Assembly (NCBI GenBank): GCA_022497155.1
Contig: MU385738.1
Location: 186,001-250,000, forward strand
Reading direction: 5' to 3'
Source: Whalleya microplaca
Lineage: Eukaryota > Ascomycota > Sordariomycetes > Xylariales > Xylariaceae
DNA length: 64,000 bases
Below, one piece after another: positions 25,292 through 36,286 of the stretch (position 1 is the first letter of the stretch; each line of letters begins with the position of its first letter). Both the position numbers and the translations under genes were made by a program. Under the pieces are notes generated by a model, which had not been told where the DNA came from, ran no database searches, and saw nothing but the letters and a program-made list of their open reading frames with translations.

Positions 25292-25491
25292 ATGCAGGTC
25301 TTCTCCATCGTCGTCGCTGTCATTATGGCCGCCGTGGCCTCGGTCTCCGCCGCTGCAGAGGCGAAGGTAAGTCATCCTTCCGAAAATCCCCACTGCGCGG
25401 AGTGGAACGATCAAATCAACTAACTGATCTCCGCATCAAGACCGAGACCCGCGGTTTGGGTTTGGGTTTAGTAGCAGCAAGGTCTTCATGA
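25292..25491 (+). CDS. Very small secreted peptide precursor (41 aa)
   Basis: Exon 1 (25292-25366) encodes MQVFSIVVAVIMAAVASVSA plus AAEAK, a clean signal peptide. A textbook intron follows (GTAAGT donor, CTAACTGAT branch region, CATCAAG acceptor). Exon 2 (25441-25491) adds TETRGLGLGLVAARSS and a stop. The predicted mature product is only about 16-20 residues, rich in Gly and Leu. If the intron is retained, a different short tail (VSHPSENPHCAEWNDQIN) results. A promoter-like CCAAT region lies upstream. I recognise no family. It may be a peptide signal, an antimicrobial-type peptide or a rapidly evolving effector-like gene; function is unassigned. Confidence 0.5.
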
Positions 25492-26062
25492 CGTTTCGGG
25501 AAGGAAAAGACTGCTTTGATTTCGGTTCGCAGCCGGGCTCCCAAGCAGGACTTTTCCATACATACTTTGTCAGAGGATTCCGGCATCGGGTGACAGTACC
25601 CGCAATCCTCGGGGGAGGAATAGGGGGAGGGGGAGGGGGAGGAGAGGGGAGGAGGGGATGAGCATGTTATGAGCACCGAACTTTCGACTTTTCGACCTGC
25701 GACCTTTTCACAAATGGGACCGGAGTCTGAGGAGCATGTTATGAGCACCCGTACTCGACTCCGGGGCCCCACGGGCTCATATGAGAGAAGCCCGTTCCGT
25801 TCACTCCCATTACCGCCGTGCGGCAAACATCAATGCTGCAACTGGTGTGTTAGCAGCCTTTGACAGGCAACACCAAATATACAATTTCCTTTGTGCCTGA
25901 AGATACCTCAATATACATACCAAAACGCCTACCCATGAGTAGAGCGCCGATTCCCAGCGAATTACCACTCTCCCGTAATTGATGAATGCCCCGTGTCCTC
26001 CATCGCTTGTGATGCCAACCCAAAAACCAATGCCAAAGTAATCAATCATCATGAAGGTCAAG

Positions 26063-27133
26063 TCAAGGCCTCGTACTGCCCGGGGTGTTCGCGTCGCCCC
26101 AAATATTCCTCGTTTCCTCCTCCACAGCCTGCATGGCGACGGCAACTTCCTCCAGCCTCTCAACCACGTCTCTGACCCCCTGGTCCACCTTCCCGAAGTA
26201 CCGATCATTCGCCTCCCGTCTGTTCCTCGCAAGTAGTATATCCCGCTCGGTCTCCTCCTCGAGCTTAGCGCCCAACCGTTCGCCCCCGCGCCCACTGCTC
26301 CCCGGGCGCGCGGCGCTCCCGCTCCCCATCGTACTCCTCGCACCATCCGTGCCCTCAGCCCCTCCACCTGCACCACCACCTCCACTTGCGCCCCTCCCCG
26401 TGGCGCTCGCCGACATAGTATGTCCCAATCCCAAGCCGGGGCCCGCAGCCGCCGCCGCAGCCGCGATGCCGATCTCGCCGAGCGCACCCTTGATATTGGG
26501 GAGCTCGTTCTTGACGTTGGCGACGGCGGCGGCGGCGGCGGCGGCGTTGTTGAGGACGGCGTGCTCGGTGTCGATGCCGGCGTCGTCGGCCTCGGAGCGG
26601 GCCCAGGCCTGGGCGAGCGCGATCTGCGCGGTGCGCAGCTCGCCCAGCTTGCGGTCGTGCTCGGGGCCGAACACGTGCGTGCCGCCGCTCGCGGACAGCT
26701 CGACCTCCTCCAGCGTCGCCTGCATCTCGGCCCACAGCGCGTCCGTCCTATCGGCCGTGCGGGCGCTGTCGGCCGTCAGCAGCCGCGGGCGGTGGTTCGT
26801 CGTCGTCGCCGTGTTCGTGTTGGTGTTGGTCGACAGGCGCGCGTTCAGCAGGGACGCCGTCCGCGAGAGGGGCGGGTGGGCGTGCGGGGTGGTGGTTTGC
26901 GTCGCTGAGGGAGGTTGCCCGTGTCCGTGGTGGTGGAAAGTCGAGCTGGCTGCGGACGGGAGCCCGGCGCTGCCGCTGACGGCCAGCGTCCCCGGGAGTG
27001 ACACATGAGAGGCGGAGGGTGAGGGGTGCAGGAAGAGGCTCGGAGGGGGATCGCGGGTTTTGGAGATGGTTGGCGTTAGTTTGAGGTTCGACATGGTCTG
27101 CATTGCTACATCTTGTGCCGGTAGCAGTCTCAT
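26063..27133 (-). CDS. Conserved-looking fungal protein: disordered N-terminus, Ala-rich helix and C-terminal coiled coil
   Basis: This is a single exon of 356 residues starting MRLLPAQDVAMQTMSNLKL; an alternative start is the methionine of MQTMSNLK. Residues 1-110 are low-complexity (Ser, Pro, His, and a TNTNTNTATTT run). Residues about 115-200 form a helical block with ADRTDALWAEMQATLEEVEL and ELRTAQIALAQAWARSEADD. A poly-Ala and Gly/Ser-rich linker follows, then a charged helix with EEETERDILLARNRREANDR and DQGVRDVVERLEEVAVAMQA, ending near TRNIWGD. It has the style of a small adaptor or tethering subunit of the endolysosomal kind, but I cannot name it. It is divergent to RPS23 with a promoter of about 430 bp. 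The GC-rich coding region differs from the desert to its left. Confidence 0.7.
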   Translation of the reverse strand: MRLLPAQDVAMQTMSNLKLTPTISKTRDPPPSLFLHPSPSASHVSLPGTLAVSGSAGLPSAASSTFHHHGHGQPPSATQTTTPHAHPPLSRTASLLNARLSTNTNTNTATTTNHRPRLLTADSARTADRTDALWAEMQATLEEVELSASGGTHVFGPEHDRKLGELRTAQIALAQAWARSEADDAGIDTEHAVLNNAAAAAAAVANVKNELPNIKGALGEIGIAAAAAAAGPGLGLGHTMSASATGRGASGGGGAGGGAEGTDGARSTMGSGSAARPGSSGRGGERLGAKLEEETERDILLARNRREANDRYFGKVDQGVRDVVERLEEVAVAMQAVEEETRNIWGDANTPGSTRP

Positions 27134-27561
27134 ACGACGAAATGGGATTCGAGAATAGGAGAATCGAAGCTTTGTTTACTAGGTATGTCAGGACATTGGC
27201 CGAAGCATGTGATTGGCCTTTTGGTGGTGAAGTGTTTCAGGCACAACCTGCACTGCCATTTCTCATTAGGTAAGGTGGGATGGAGTTGAGGTGGGGCTGA
27301 TGCACGAGCCACACGGATAGTCGGTGGGATGTTGCATGTGGCTGGATGTGGCACGATGTGGCTGACCCGGTTGCACTGCCACATGGCATTTATTAGTGAT
27401 TTCCCACTAGGGCGAACAAGCCCTTAGCAATTTTTCTTCTCGGTCCCCTCTGTGCACAATTAACCGAGAAATCAACCTCCCATCCACGAGCAGCTAAGAT
27501 AACCGTCCACCCAAGCAAGTCTTCAACAAACCCATTTTTCAGCGATACCACACATCAATCG

Positions 27562-27762
27562 GTAAGTCTGTCCTCTGCTGTCCTCTGATTTTCTCTGTTG
27601 CTCCTAAGGAGATCCAAATCCATCACCAAGCCGATAACATCATCGCCCCTCGTCAATTCTCCCACCCATCCATCTACCATTGCTTGCGCACCAACAATTA
27701 TCCCATCCAACTGACCACGATCACCCGACCAATTACACCGTACTGACCGCACACCCCTCTAG
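27562..27762 (+). other. Probable 5'-UTR intron of RPS23
   Basis: The donor G|GTAAGT lies at 27562 and a pyrimidine-rich CCCCTCTAG acceptor at 27754-27762, five bases before the RPS23 ATG. Leader introns are common in fungal ribosomal protein genes. Assigned by consensus only. Confidence 0.5.
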
Positions 27763-27767
27763 CAATC

Positions 27768-28349
27768 ATGGGTAAAGGAAAGCCTCGTGGCCTCAACGCG
27801 GCCAGAAAGCTGCGACTCAACCGAAAGGAGCAGAAGTGGGCGGATCTCCAGTACAAGAAGCGCGCCCTCGGTACCGCCTTCAAGTCCTCGCCCTTCGGTG
27901 GTTCTTCCCACGCCAAGGGAATCGTCCTGGAGAAGGTCGGTGTCGAAGCCAAGCAGCCCAACTCCGCCATCCGAAAGTGTGTCAGGGTCCAGCTCATCAA
28001 GAACGGCAAGAAGGTCACTGCTTTCGGTACGATCACCCCATTTTCTTACATTCGTGATGAAACTAGTTGGCGAATTAGCGAGATGATCTGGGGAGGTCAA
28101 TCTGAAAGATGGGGAAGAAGATGAAAAAACGATATAGGATAGGAATGGATTGGCTAACATTATCTCATAGTCCCCAATGACGGTTGCTTGAACTTCGTGG
28201 ACGAGAACGACGAAGTCCTCCTCGCTGGTTTCGGTCGTAAGGGCAAGGCCAAGGGTGATATTCCCGGTGTGCGATTCAAGGTCGTCAAGGTTTCCGGTGT
28301 CGGTCTGTTGGCTCTGTGGAAGGAGAAGAAGGAGAAGCCGAGATCGTAA
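27768..28349 (+). CDS. RPS23: 40S ribosomal protein S23 (uS12)
   Basis: Exons 27768-28026 and 28171-28349 give exactly 145 residues, the usual length. It starts [20 protein letters not shown] and ends [12 protein letters not shown]. The decoding-loop signature [10 protein letters not shown] and the segment [20 protein letters not shown] are intact. The proline in KQPNS is the residue hydroxylated in other eukaryotes. The protein sits in the decoding centre of the small subunit and affects translational accuracy. The intron interrupts between ...KKVTAF and VPNDG, in phase 1. Identification is certain. Confidence 0.98.
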
Positions 28350-28709
28350 GCGGATCGGCCGGGGACGAGAAAAAAATCCACCACACAGGAAAATGTGTAA
28401 CGAGAGAAAGATCATTGGGCATGCGGAGTCGATACGGCTTTACTTGATTTCACCGGCATCATAGGTTCGGGCCTTGATACACATCCACAGGCGGACGAGA
28501 TCCAAGAATAGAGATCCTTGCGTCGCCACCAGACTTTATTTGACCTGCGAGAAGTTATTGACAGTGATGATTCTTCTATTTTAATGTATACTGTTGTACA
28601 TGTGGTATGCCACTTGCTTGACAAGATCGCCTTGTTCGCCCTGTTCTAGTCGTCTAGTTGAGATGTAATCCGCTTCGCACGCCCAGACGGTTCTATATAG
28701 TAGTACAGG

Positions 28710-29999
28710 CTAACTTGCCCGACTTTTATCGTCCTCGCTTCGTTTTCCATCGTCACTGTCCCCAATATATCTCACCAAATAGTCCACGCCCAGCCCCAAA
28801 CTAATAACCCCGCCCGTAATCCAACATCCATTGACGAACCACCACCAGCAATCCCGCACATTCTTCAAGTCCACCCTCCTAATCATCCACCCCAGCGTCA
28901 ACGCCGCGCCCCCACAACTCCCCACGAAGAACGCGGGCCCCGCGCCCGCGGCCACGCCCGCGGCGCCCAGCAGCCCGATCTGCACGGCCGCGAGCCCCGA
29001 AAGCACCTTCTTGGTCTCCGCGTCGTGCTTGAGCGCGATGCTCTTGATCCCCGCCGCCGCGTCGTCGCGGATGTCCATGTGCGCGTACACCATGTCGTAG
29101 AGCACCGTCCACGCGACATTGCTCGCGTACAGCAGCCCCGCGGCTGCCAGCGGCGCCCCCCCGTTCCCGTCAGCCAGGAGATCGACCCCGACGGCCGGGA
29201 ACCCCATCACGGCACCCCACGAGAAGGTTAGGCCCAGGATGAATTGCGGGTAGTACGTCACGCGCTTCGCGAGCGGGTACGTCGCCACGAGCAGCAGGCT
29301 GGGGACCCCGTAGTACAGGCACGGCGCCGGGAACTGCAGGAGCACCGCCAACCCCGCGAGCAGCTGCGCGCCGGTCCACGATAGCGCGGCGAGCGGCGTC
29401 AGCGCGCCCCGCGCCAGCGGGCGGAGGCGCGTGCGCCGCACGGCCGGGTCCAGGTCCCGGTCCCACAGGTCGTTGATGCTGCAGCCGGCGCCGCGCATGA
29501 TCAGGGCGCCGGCGAAGAAGAGCGCGGATGTGCCGAGGACGGTGAGCGGGGGTGTGGCGGGGGTGGAGAGGGGCGCGGCCAGGAGGGTTGAGAAGAGGCA
29601 GGGGAAGAAGAGGTAGTAGGTTCCTGTTGGCTTGTCTAGGCGGATTAACTCCGCGTAGGGGACCCAGGCGGGGGGGAGGTGGGACAGGAGGCCTGTTGTG
29701 GGGGGTGTGTAGGGGGTTGGGGCTGGGGGTGAGGGAGACGAGGGGGAGGCGGAGGGGGATGGGGAGGATGAGAGGGTTTGGGCGTGGGTTTGCCGGTGGT
29801 GAGGAGATGTAGTTGCGTGGAGCGGAATTATGTGTCTGGGCTTGGGTGTGGTGAGGGCTGTTGTTGATGATGATGGACTGCTCCGTGAGAGATGTGTGGA
29901 AAGGCCATAGAGGTGTCTTCTTGAGAGTCCCAGCGGTGTTGAGAGTACCGAGCTGTGAGACAGCAGCTTTGCGCCCCTGAGCACAATGAGTCGAGGCAT
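28710..29999 (-). CDS. COQ2: Mitochondrial 4-hydroxybenzoate polyprenyltransferase
   Basis: A single 429-residue exon. The N-terminal 110 residues are Arg/Ser/Pro-rich and fit a mitochondrial targeting region with a low-complexity spacer. The UbiA prenyltransferase core begins at WVPYAELIRLDKPTGTYYLF. The first Asp motif is INDLWDRDLD within GAGCSINDLWDRDLDPAVRR, and the second is YDMVYAHMDIRDD; these bind the Mg-diphosphate of the polyprenyl donor. Some eight membrane helices are visible. It attaches the polyprenyl tail to 4-hydroxybenzoate in ubiquinone synthesis at the inner mitochondrial membrane. The coding region is markedly GC-rich, more than adjacent genes. Convergent with RPS23. Confidence 0.95.
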   Translation of the reverse strand: MPRLIVLRGAKLLSHSSVLSTPLGLSRRHLYGLSTHLSRSSPSSSTTALTTPKPRHIIPLHATTSPHHRQTHAQTLSSSPSPSASPSSPSPPAPTPYTPPTTGLLSHLPPAWVPYAELIRLDKPTGTYYLFFPCLFSTLLAAPLSTPATPPLTVLGTSALFFAGALIMRGAGCSINDLWDRDLDPAVRRTRLRPLARGALTPLAALSWTGAQLLAGLAVLLQFPAPCLYYGVPSLLLVATYPLAKRVTYYPQFILGLTFSWGAVMGFPAVGVDLLADGNGGAPLAAAGLLYASNVAWTVLYDMVYAHMDIRDDAAAGIKSIALKHDAETKKVLSGLAAVQIGLLGAAGVAAGAGPAFFVGSCGGAALTLGWMIRRVDLKNVRDCWWWFVNGCWITGGVISLGLGVDYLVRYIGDSDDGKRSEDDKSRAS

Positions 30000-31301
30000 T
30001 ATGATGAGGTGATCCCAACCAGGGACTCTAGAGTATCGTTAGCTGAGTTTTCGTATATAAGCCCAAGATAGTAGTGTATGAGAGCCGCAGCGAGGTTCAT
30101 AAGCAGCATACAAGTAATCCCTTCGTCTCAACACAGCCGCTCTAGACCAATGGGGTCAAGCTTAATGGGCAAACCTATGCCCAGGAAGAAGTTTGTTTAC
30201 TTGGAGACTGAGAAGCAACGCTTCAGCTTACTCATATTACTCGAGATATCCGTGCTGGTCTAGGATCTTGATGAGAATCCCTCATACTGCATCTTCTCTG
30301 GACTAAGGGAGGGAATACCTACATATCATGCTTTAAAGAGATCTCTATCACAATTGAGATTCTTAGTCTATGTCTCGACTGTGAATCTCACTTTTGATGA
30401 GACCGAATCATGGTGTAAGTCAGACAGCACTACATATATCGCAGTGAAAGGACTTGTAAGAAAAAAAGCATGCACTGTGTGTGCCTGGTGTGCAGACGGT
30501 GCAAGCAATTGTTAAGCCACAACAGGCATTCACTCTAATCTCACCATAACACTTCGATTCTCTTACACTTGGAAGACACTGAAAAACTTGAGCTTGATAT
30601 GAACACATAATAAAATGAAAGCATTTCAGTTTATGACAAGATGGTTTTATTTCTCAACAGCGAACATATGCTGTATGTACCATCCACTCTTTAAGTTACA
30701 TATGCATGTATCATTGATATGCGCGGTTGATAGGTACAAAGTAGACTGGAGGTTGGGTGTGGCTTAACGATTGCCCAGGTGTGCAACTACCAAGGTACGT
30801 ACCTATCAGTACCGTCTGGCACTGTACCGGCACTGTAACGGCTTGCAGCTCCACTTGATTACAGCACGGTGGGTACCTGCCTTGATCCAGGGACAGCTAA
30901 GTTGAATATTGGAGAGCGCAGCAGTAACAACGCCGTGCCATTCGCCAGCTTCTTCATCGCATTCCCCCCAGACTTTTTCATCGCGCGTTCGACACACTCT
31001 CGAAGCTGTCGTCGCTGGCAGCAGTGCTGATCTATGGCAGCCTACCAGCTCTACCTAATCTAGCGACTTGCACTTTATCAACTTGTGCCTTTGATGTGGC
31101 TTCTACTAGATGTCACACCAAACGCGACAAGAGTTGAGGCGCGTCTAAGCTTGTTCAGCCTGTCTTCACGAACTGCCTCACGAACTGCTTCACGAACCCC
31201 GCTAGCGACTCGCCCACACCTCGATCCTGAGTTATGAACTTTGACTCTTCGACAGTAGGATAGTAGTATAGTAGGACAGAAGGACACACAGCATCGCCAA
31301 A
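30000..31301. other. Intergenic region between COQ2 and the JmjC gene
   Basis: Divergent promoters of COQ2 (minus) and the JmjC gene (plus). Only short unrecognised ORFs were seen. A 12-bp tandem repeat, TCACGAACTGCC, is present about 2.9 times at 31166-31200, some 100-135 bp before the JmjC ATG. Confidence 0.5.
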
Positions 31302-34300
31302 ATGCCTGTTGCAATGCACCCCCAAGCCAAGTTCGACCCCATCCCGCCCGATCTCGACCTGCATGCCCTTGTCGATCGATCTCCCAACTTCGACTGGGTT
31401 GTGCGCATCTCCACCGCCCAGATCCGTCGTCTCGGCCCCTCTGGCTTTGAGAAGCTCGTCCAGCTCCACGTCATCGAAGGCGGCCGGCCATTGGTTATAG
31501 AAGGCTGGAACAAGGTCCTCCCTGATCACTTGTTCAGCGCCAAATGGCTGGAGAAGACACATGACAAGAGACGTGAGCTACCTCGTGGTACATGCAAGAT
31601 GACTACTGACGGCATTGATAGAGGAGAATGTCCGCGACATCACTGCGCAGTCCGACATACCGATGACCACTGGCCACTACCTCCGATCAATGCGACAGTT
31701 GACCAACCAGTGGAGTCCTACCAACTTTCGCGACGAACGACGGCAACGTCTCTATTTGAAAGATATCGACTGCCCTACCGAGTGGTATGATCATCTGAAG
31801 AAGGTCATTCCTCCCAATGTCTTCTACATGAACGACAACATCAGCGAGAATCCCAACGCTGATAATCGCAAAGATGATATCTTCGGCGCTCCCGAGAAGA
31901 CACCTGCGGTAGCCGGCGATTTGATGAGCAGTCTCCCTGAAGAGATGCGTGCGCAGAACCTTATGTGCTATGTCGGCCACGAGGGAACCTACACGCCTGC
32001 CCACCGAGAGATGTGCGCAAGCTTGGGCCAGAATATCATGGTCGAGGCGTCTAGTGATAAGAATGGAGAGAAGCCGGGCAGTTCCATCTGGTTCATGACC
32101 GAGACCAAGGACCGCGAGGTTGTTCGCGAATATTTCCTTTCCATGCTCGGGCACGATATCGAGATCGAAAAGCACTTTGCGCAAGTCAACGCGTGGAAGA
32201 AGGCAAACTTCCCCGTTTACATTGTTGAGCAGAAAGTCGGTGACTTCATCTTGGTCCCGCCTCTGGCACCACACCAGGTCTGGAATCGAGGTACAAGGAC
32301 CATGAAGGTTGCATGGAATAGGACAACAGCCGAAACACTCGACCTAGCGCTTCATGAAGCTCTACCTAAGGCACGTCTTGTCTGCCGAGATGAGCAATAC
32401 AAGAACAAAGCCATTATTTATTACACTCTTGAAAAATATTACAAAGACCTCAGGGGCTCCGAAGAGAACTCCGAAGTCGGCTGGCTTGATCTTGGCCAGG
32501 AATTGATGCAAACCTCGTCCCGAATGAAGCAGATGGCCCATGATTTCAAGCGTCTATTTAATCTTTTCACTGAAATTCTGATTGATGAGATGTTCGGACA
32601 CAAGCAAATGGATGTCGAGTACATCCCCTTCGACTCAAATATCACCTGCTCATATTGCCGATCCAATATTTTCAACCGGTTCCTGACCTGTAAATGTTGC
32701 GTGCGCACGCTCGTTAATGGTGACGAAGACACCTACGATGTTTGCATGGAATGCTACGCCATGGGTCGCTCCTGTGTCTGCGTCTCGGGTCTTCAGTGGT
32801 GTGAACAATGGAAGTGGGCAGATCTTGTTGAGAAGCACGAGGCCTGGCGCGCTATGGTGATCGAGCAGGACGGGTTCGTCGACATCGACTTATCCCCCCA
32901 GCCATTGGAACTTGCGCGTAAAAAATCGGGCAAGAAATCGGTGGCTCAGATCTGCCAAGATCAGTTACGACGGCGACCTTGGAACGATATCACGAAGCCA
33001 CCTGAACCTCAAGCCGAGCAATCAGACGAACCCGATGTCGACGAAAATGGGCGCATCAAAAAGAAGCCAAAGCAGAGGAGAAAGCCTAAGAAGGGTGACG
33101 TTTACCGGTGTCACGTCTGTTGTCACAAGGATTACACATATAAACTTAATTACTGCACGACGTGTCAAGAAGCCTATTGCTATGGTGTTCTGTGGAGGGC
33201 TTTCGACACGATGCCACAGACGGCAATGGAGATGGAGCATTGGCAGTGCCCACGGTGTCTCAAAATATGCAATTGTGGATCATGTAGGCGCAATGGAACT
33301 ACACACCCTTACGTGCCCAAGAACACATTATTAGGTCACGATACCCGCCCGATTGCAGACGACCGCAGCGTGGAAACGATTGTGGATTTCCGAGTTCACA
33401 ACCTCAGTTGGCTGAAGGCCGCCGGAGAGGACAACCGAAGCAATGATACGAAGCGAATGCAGAGGCTGAGACAGCAGGCGGATGCTGAGAAAGCCAAGGA
33501 TCCATTAGCATCCCTGGATACTGCTGAAGATGCCCCGCATGAAATGGACTCGGCTCTCCAGGACTCGATCATGAACGGCTATGGAGACCAAAGCCATATT
33601 TTGGGTCATGGTCCCGCAGCCCCAGGTAGTTATGAGAACGGGCAACCAGCTATGGCCAATGTCGAGAATGGTGATACCAGACCAGATAGCCGTGCTGAGG
33701 CTGCTGATGTATCCGGTATGCAGAATATCGAAGGAGACTCGGCTTACCCTGACCCGTCCGAGTATCCGGACCCCTCAATGATGGGTGGTGGACGAATGAT
33801 GGGAATGGGATTCTATGAGCAAGACGAAAGTGCAGACAAGATTCTGTTCGACGCCTTCCAAGTACCTTCGGCCGACTCCCTTAATAACGAGCCGGAGATG
33901 TCCGAGTTTGTTAAGAAGACACTCCGACTCGCCAAGAGGAAAGCAAGGCTCGAGATTGACGATGATCCTGATTTCAGAGGCCCCAAAAGCCACCACCGCA
34001 AAAAGCCGAGGACGGGCAACATCGAGCAACTCGTCAACTTGGATCCGGCCTTGCTTGGATCTCTTGGCAATGACACGGCTACACCAACGAGGGTAACGGC
34101 TCCTAATGGTTCGGGGGAACAATCCGCCAACGGCTCTGTAGCAGAGCAGCAGCCGACGCAATCGTCTACACCGATTCCTCAACCTAAGCCGGTGAAGCCA
34201 CCTCTCCCTGTTGATCCGCTACGGCCTACTCTACGGCACGCTAAGCCAATGGCGTCGTACATAGATGCTGAAGATCCAGTCGAAGATCCGGAGGACGCTG

Positions 34301-35574
34301 TTCCCATCAACCCTATCAGATTCTTCGACTCGGCAGATGAGAACGCCTCCCAGGATGGTGATCGGGATCCCATCGATCTCGCCGCGGAAGCAATCCGTGC
34401 TCTGACCCAACTACCGGATGAATCGGGTGCTCCTGCCGCGGCTACGCCGCCAACTACTGGGAAAAGGCGGGGCCGGCCTCCTCGAAGCTCTCTTGGAACG
34501 AGCGTACCCCCGCCAGCTACCAAGGAGCCTGTGAAGGAACCTAAGAAGCGGGGTCGCCCGCCAGGACGACCGAGGAGGTCCACGCTTAGCAATGTTGAGA
34601 ACAACGAGGATACTAGTATGGTAGACGTTGATGACGAGAACAACGAGGAGAACAACGAGGAGGGCGAGAAGCAGGACGACGTGACCCTCGATGAACTCGA
34701 AGCCCAACTAGCACGCGAACTAGGCGATGCGACCGCCGAACCCTTGCGCTCCTCCACAACAGCCGCAGCACGCGGCGGTCTAGCGAAGAGAAGAGGCCGT
34801 CCACCACGATCAGCAGCAGCAGCAGCAGCAGCAACCCAACCCCGCACAAAGTCACCCACACCCTCGCCCCCTCCCCCTCCTCCCGTCCAGATCAAAGATA
34901 TCGAGCCCCCACGCGACCCCCGCTTCATGTCTATGAGAGAGCGGGCGGCGCTGCGCGGCAAGAAGATCAAGATCAGCTCGCGCCGGCGCTCCGATAGACC
35001 GATTAGCGGTACCCCGGCTACCGCCACGACCTCGGGCGCGGGTACACCCGTCTCCGCATCCGCATCTGCTGCCAAGCAGCAGACTGGGTCCACGCCTACG
35101 CCGAGGGAATTTCCCAGGGCTAGAGAGCGGGAGTCTGAGCCCGATGGGGGCCGGGGCCGGGATGGAGATGGGATCTCACCTAAGCGCGGACGCCGCGAGC
35201 TACTCGACGACGAATTCGAACCCGAGCCCGCAGCAGCAGCCACGGATCCCGAGTCCCCCAGCCCCTCGCCGGAGCGCCCGCCGCCGCCGCCGCCGCGCCG
35301 TCCGGTCGCGAGGCCCGGCGGTCCTACGGTTGTGCGGCTGTCGCTGTCGGATGAGAATAGCGAGGACAGCGGCTCGGACTCGGATTCGGAGTCCCCGCCT
35401 ACCGATAGTAGTGAGGATGATGATGGGGGTGGGGATAGTGATGATGGTGAAGAGGATGAGGACGATGATGATGATGATAGTGTTGGTATACCTGCGAGGC
35501 GGTACACGGCTAGCCGCGGTCGGGGACGTGGGAGAGGGAGGGGCAGGCCCGGCAGGGGGAGGGGGAGGGGGTAA
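31302..35574 (+). CDS. JmjC-domain protein with 4CXXC_R1-type zinc finger, AT-hooks and RG tail
   Basis: Exons 31302-31572 and 31622-35574 give 1,407 residues. Residues about 60-330 form a JmjC-like fold. H218 and E220 in TPAHREMC and H308 in APHQVW match the HxE...H iron-binding triad. A first Cys-rich block spans about residues 433-482 (TCSYCRSNIF ... CMECYAMGRSCVC). A second spans 587-648 (CHVCCHKDYTYKLNYCTTC ... CPRCLKICNCGSC) and resembles the zf-4CXXC_R1 domain of CDCA7-type proteins. Three AT-hooks follow (KRRGRPPRSS, KKRGRPPGRP, KRRGRPPRSA; about 1038-1153), then a Pro/Ser-rich and acidic region and a C-terminal run of Arg-Gly. Inferred role: a nuclear chromatin factor, possibly a histone demethylase linked to DNA or heterochromatin state. 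The catalytic residues appear kept, but activity is not proven. Confidence 0.88.
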
Positions 35575-36163
35575 GGATTAGATGAGGATGAGGATGTGGA
35601 TGAGGATGGGGATGTGGGTAAGGGTAGATGTCTGGGGAGGGTGTGTTGTGTTGTGTTGGTGTTGCGCGAAGAGGATGAGTTGTGTTTATTAGCATTGCGC
35701 GAGGATAAGCTGGAGAGATTGAGTAGGTAGTGGGTGAGGTGATGCATTAATTGAACTCCAGAGCTAATTGATCATGGACGTGGCGTTGGCTTCTTCGTCC
35801 ATGTGTGGATGTGGAGGAGGATTTGTTCATAGCTCTGATTACGTAGATTCCCCAGTCCCCGCTGTTGAGTGGGTTAGTGTAGGTAGGGGGTTAATTGATG
35901 ATTGACTGAAGGTTTATATGTGTAGTTGGCTATTTATCATTGTTGGTGGTGAGATGGTGAGATGGTGGAAATGGTGATTGAAATAGGGGGTGATTCAGGG
36001 GGTGAATCCGGGATTTGGTGAGTAAGGGGAGGGGGAGGGAGTTGGATGGGTGGGTTTCTGCATCGTTGATATCTACGGAATAGCAAAGGTAGGTTAATCT
36101 AGCATTGAGATAAATATCGAAATACAGGGTCAATAACAGATCACCGTCTTTACACTCAGTTAT

Positions 36164-36182
36164 CCCAGAGTAGCAGGTGGCC

Positions 36183-36221
<39 letters not shown>

Positions 36222-36286
36222 GTGTTACTACTGTATGCCTTGTACTGTAGTTACCAGTCCTCGACGCTCGATTCAACAGTACCAAT
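36164..36286 (+). repeat. Dispersed repeat, copy A2, interrupted by a CA microsatellite
   Basis: It matches 11624-11724 in ordered blocks, including TGCCTTGTACTGTA and ATTCAACAGT, with a CA run inserted after the shared GGCC. Confidence 0.5.
36186..36220. repeat. (CA)n microsatellite, about 35 bp
   Basis: An uninterrupted CA dinucleotide run of about 17 units. Confidence 0.95.

Noticed and set aside
20630..25491. Secondary-metabolite gene cluster around the MFS transporter
   Set aside because: No synthase, cyclase, P450 or pathway regulator is present nearby.
26085..27008. 307-codon plus-strand ORF
   Set aside because: Antisense shadow of the Ala/Gly-rich protein at 26063-27133; composition follows from high GC.
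28280..28330. [11 protein letters not shown] variant as an anomaly in uS12
   Set aside because: The C-terminal segment matches the normal fungal uS12 ending apart from conservative changes.
34179..35747. 522-codon minus-strand ORF opposite the JmjC gene
   Set aside because: Ser-rich antisense shadow of a low-complexity, GC-rich coding region.
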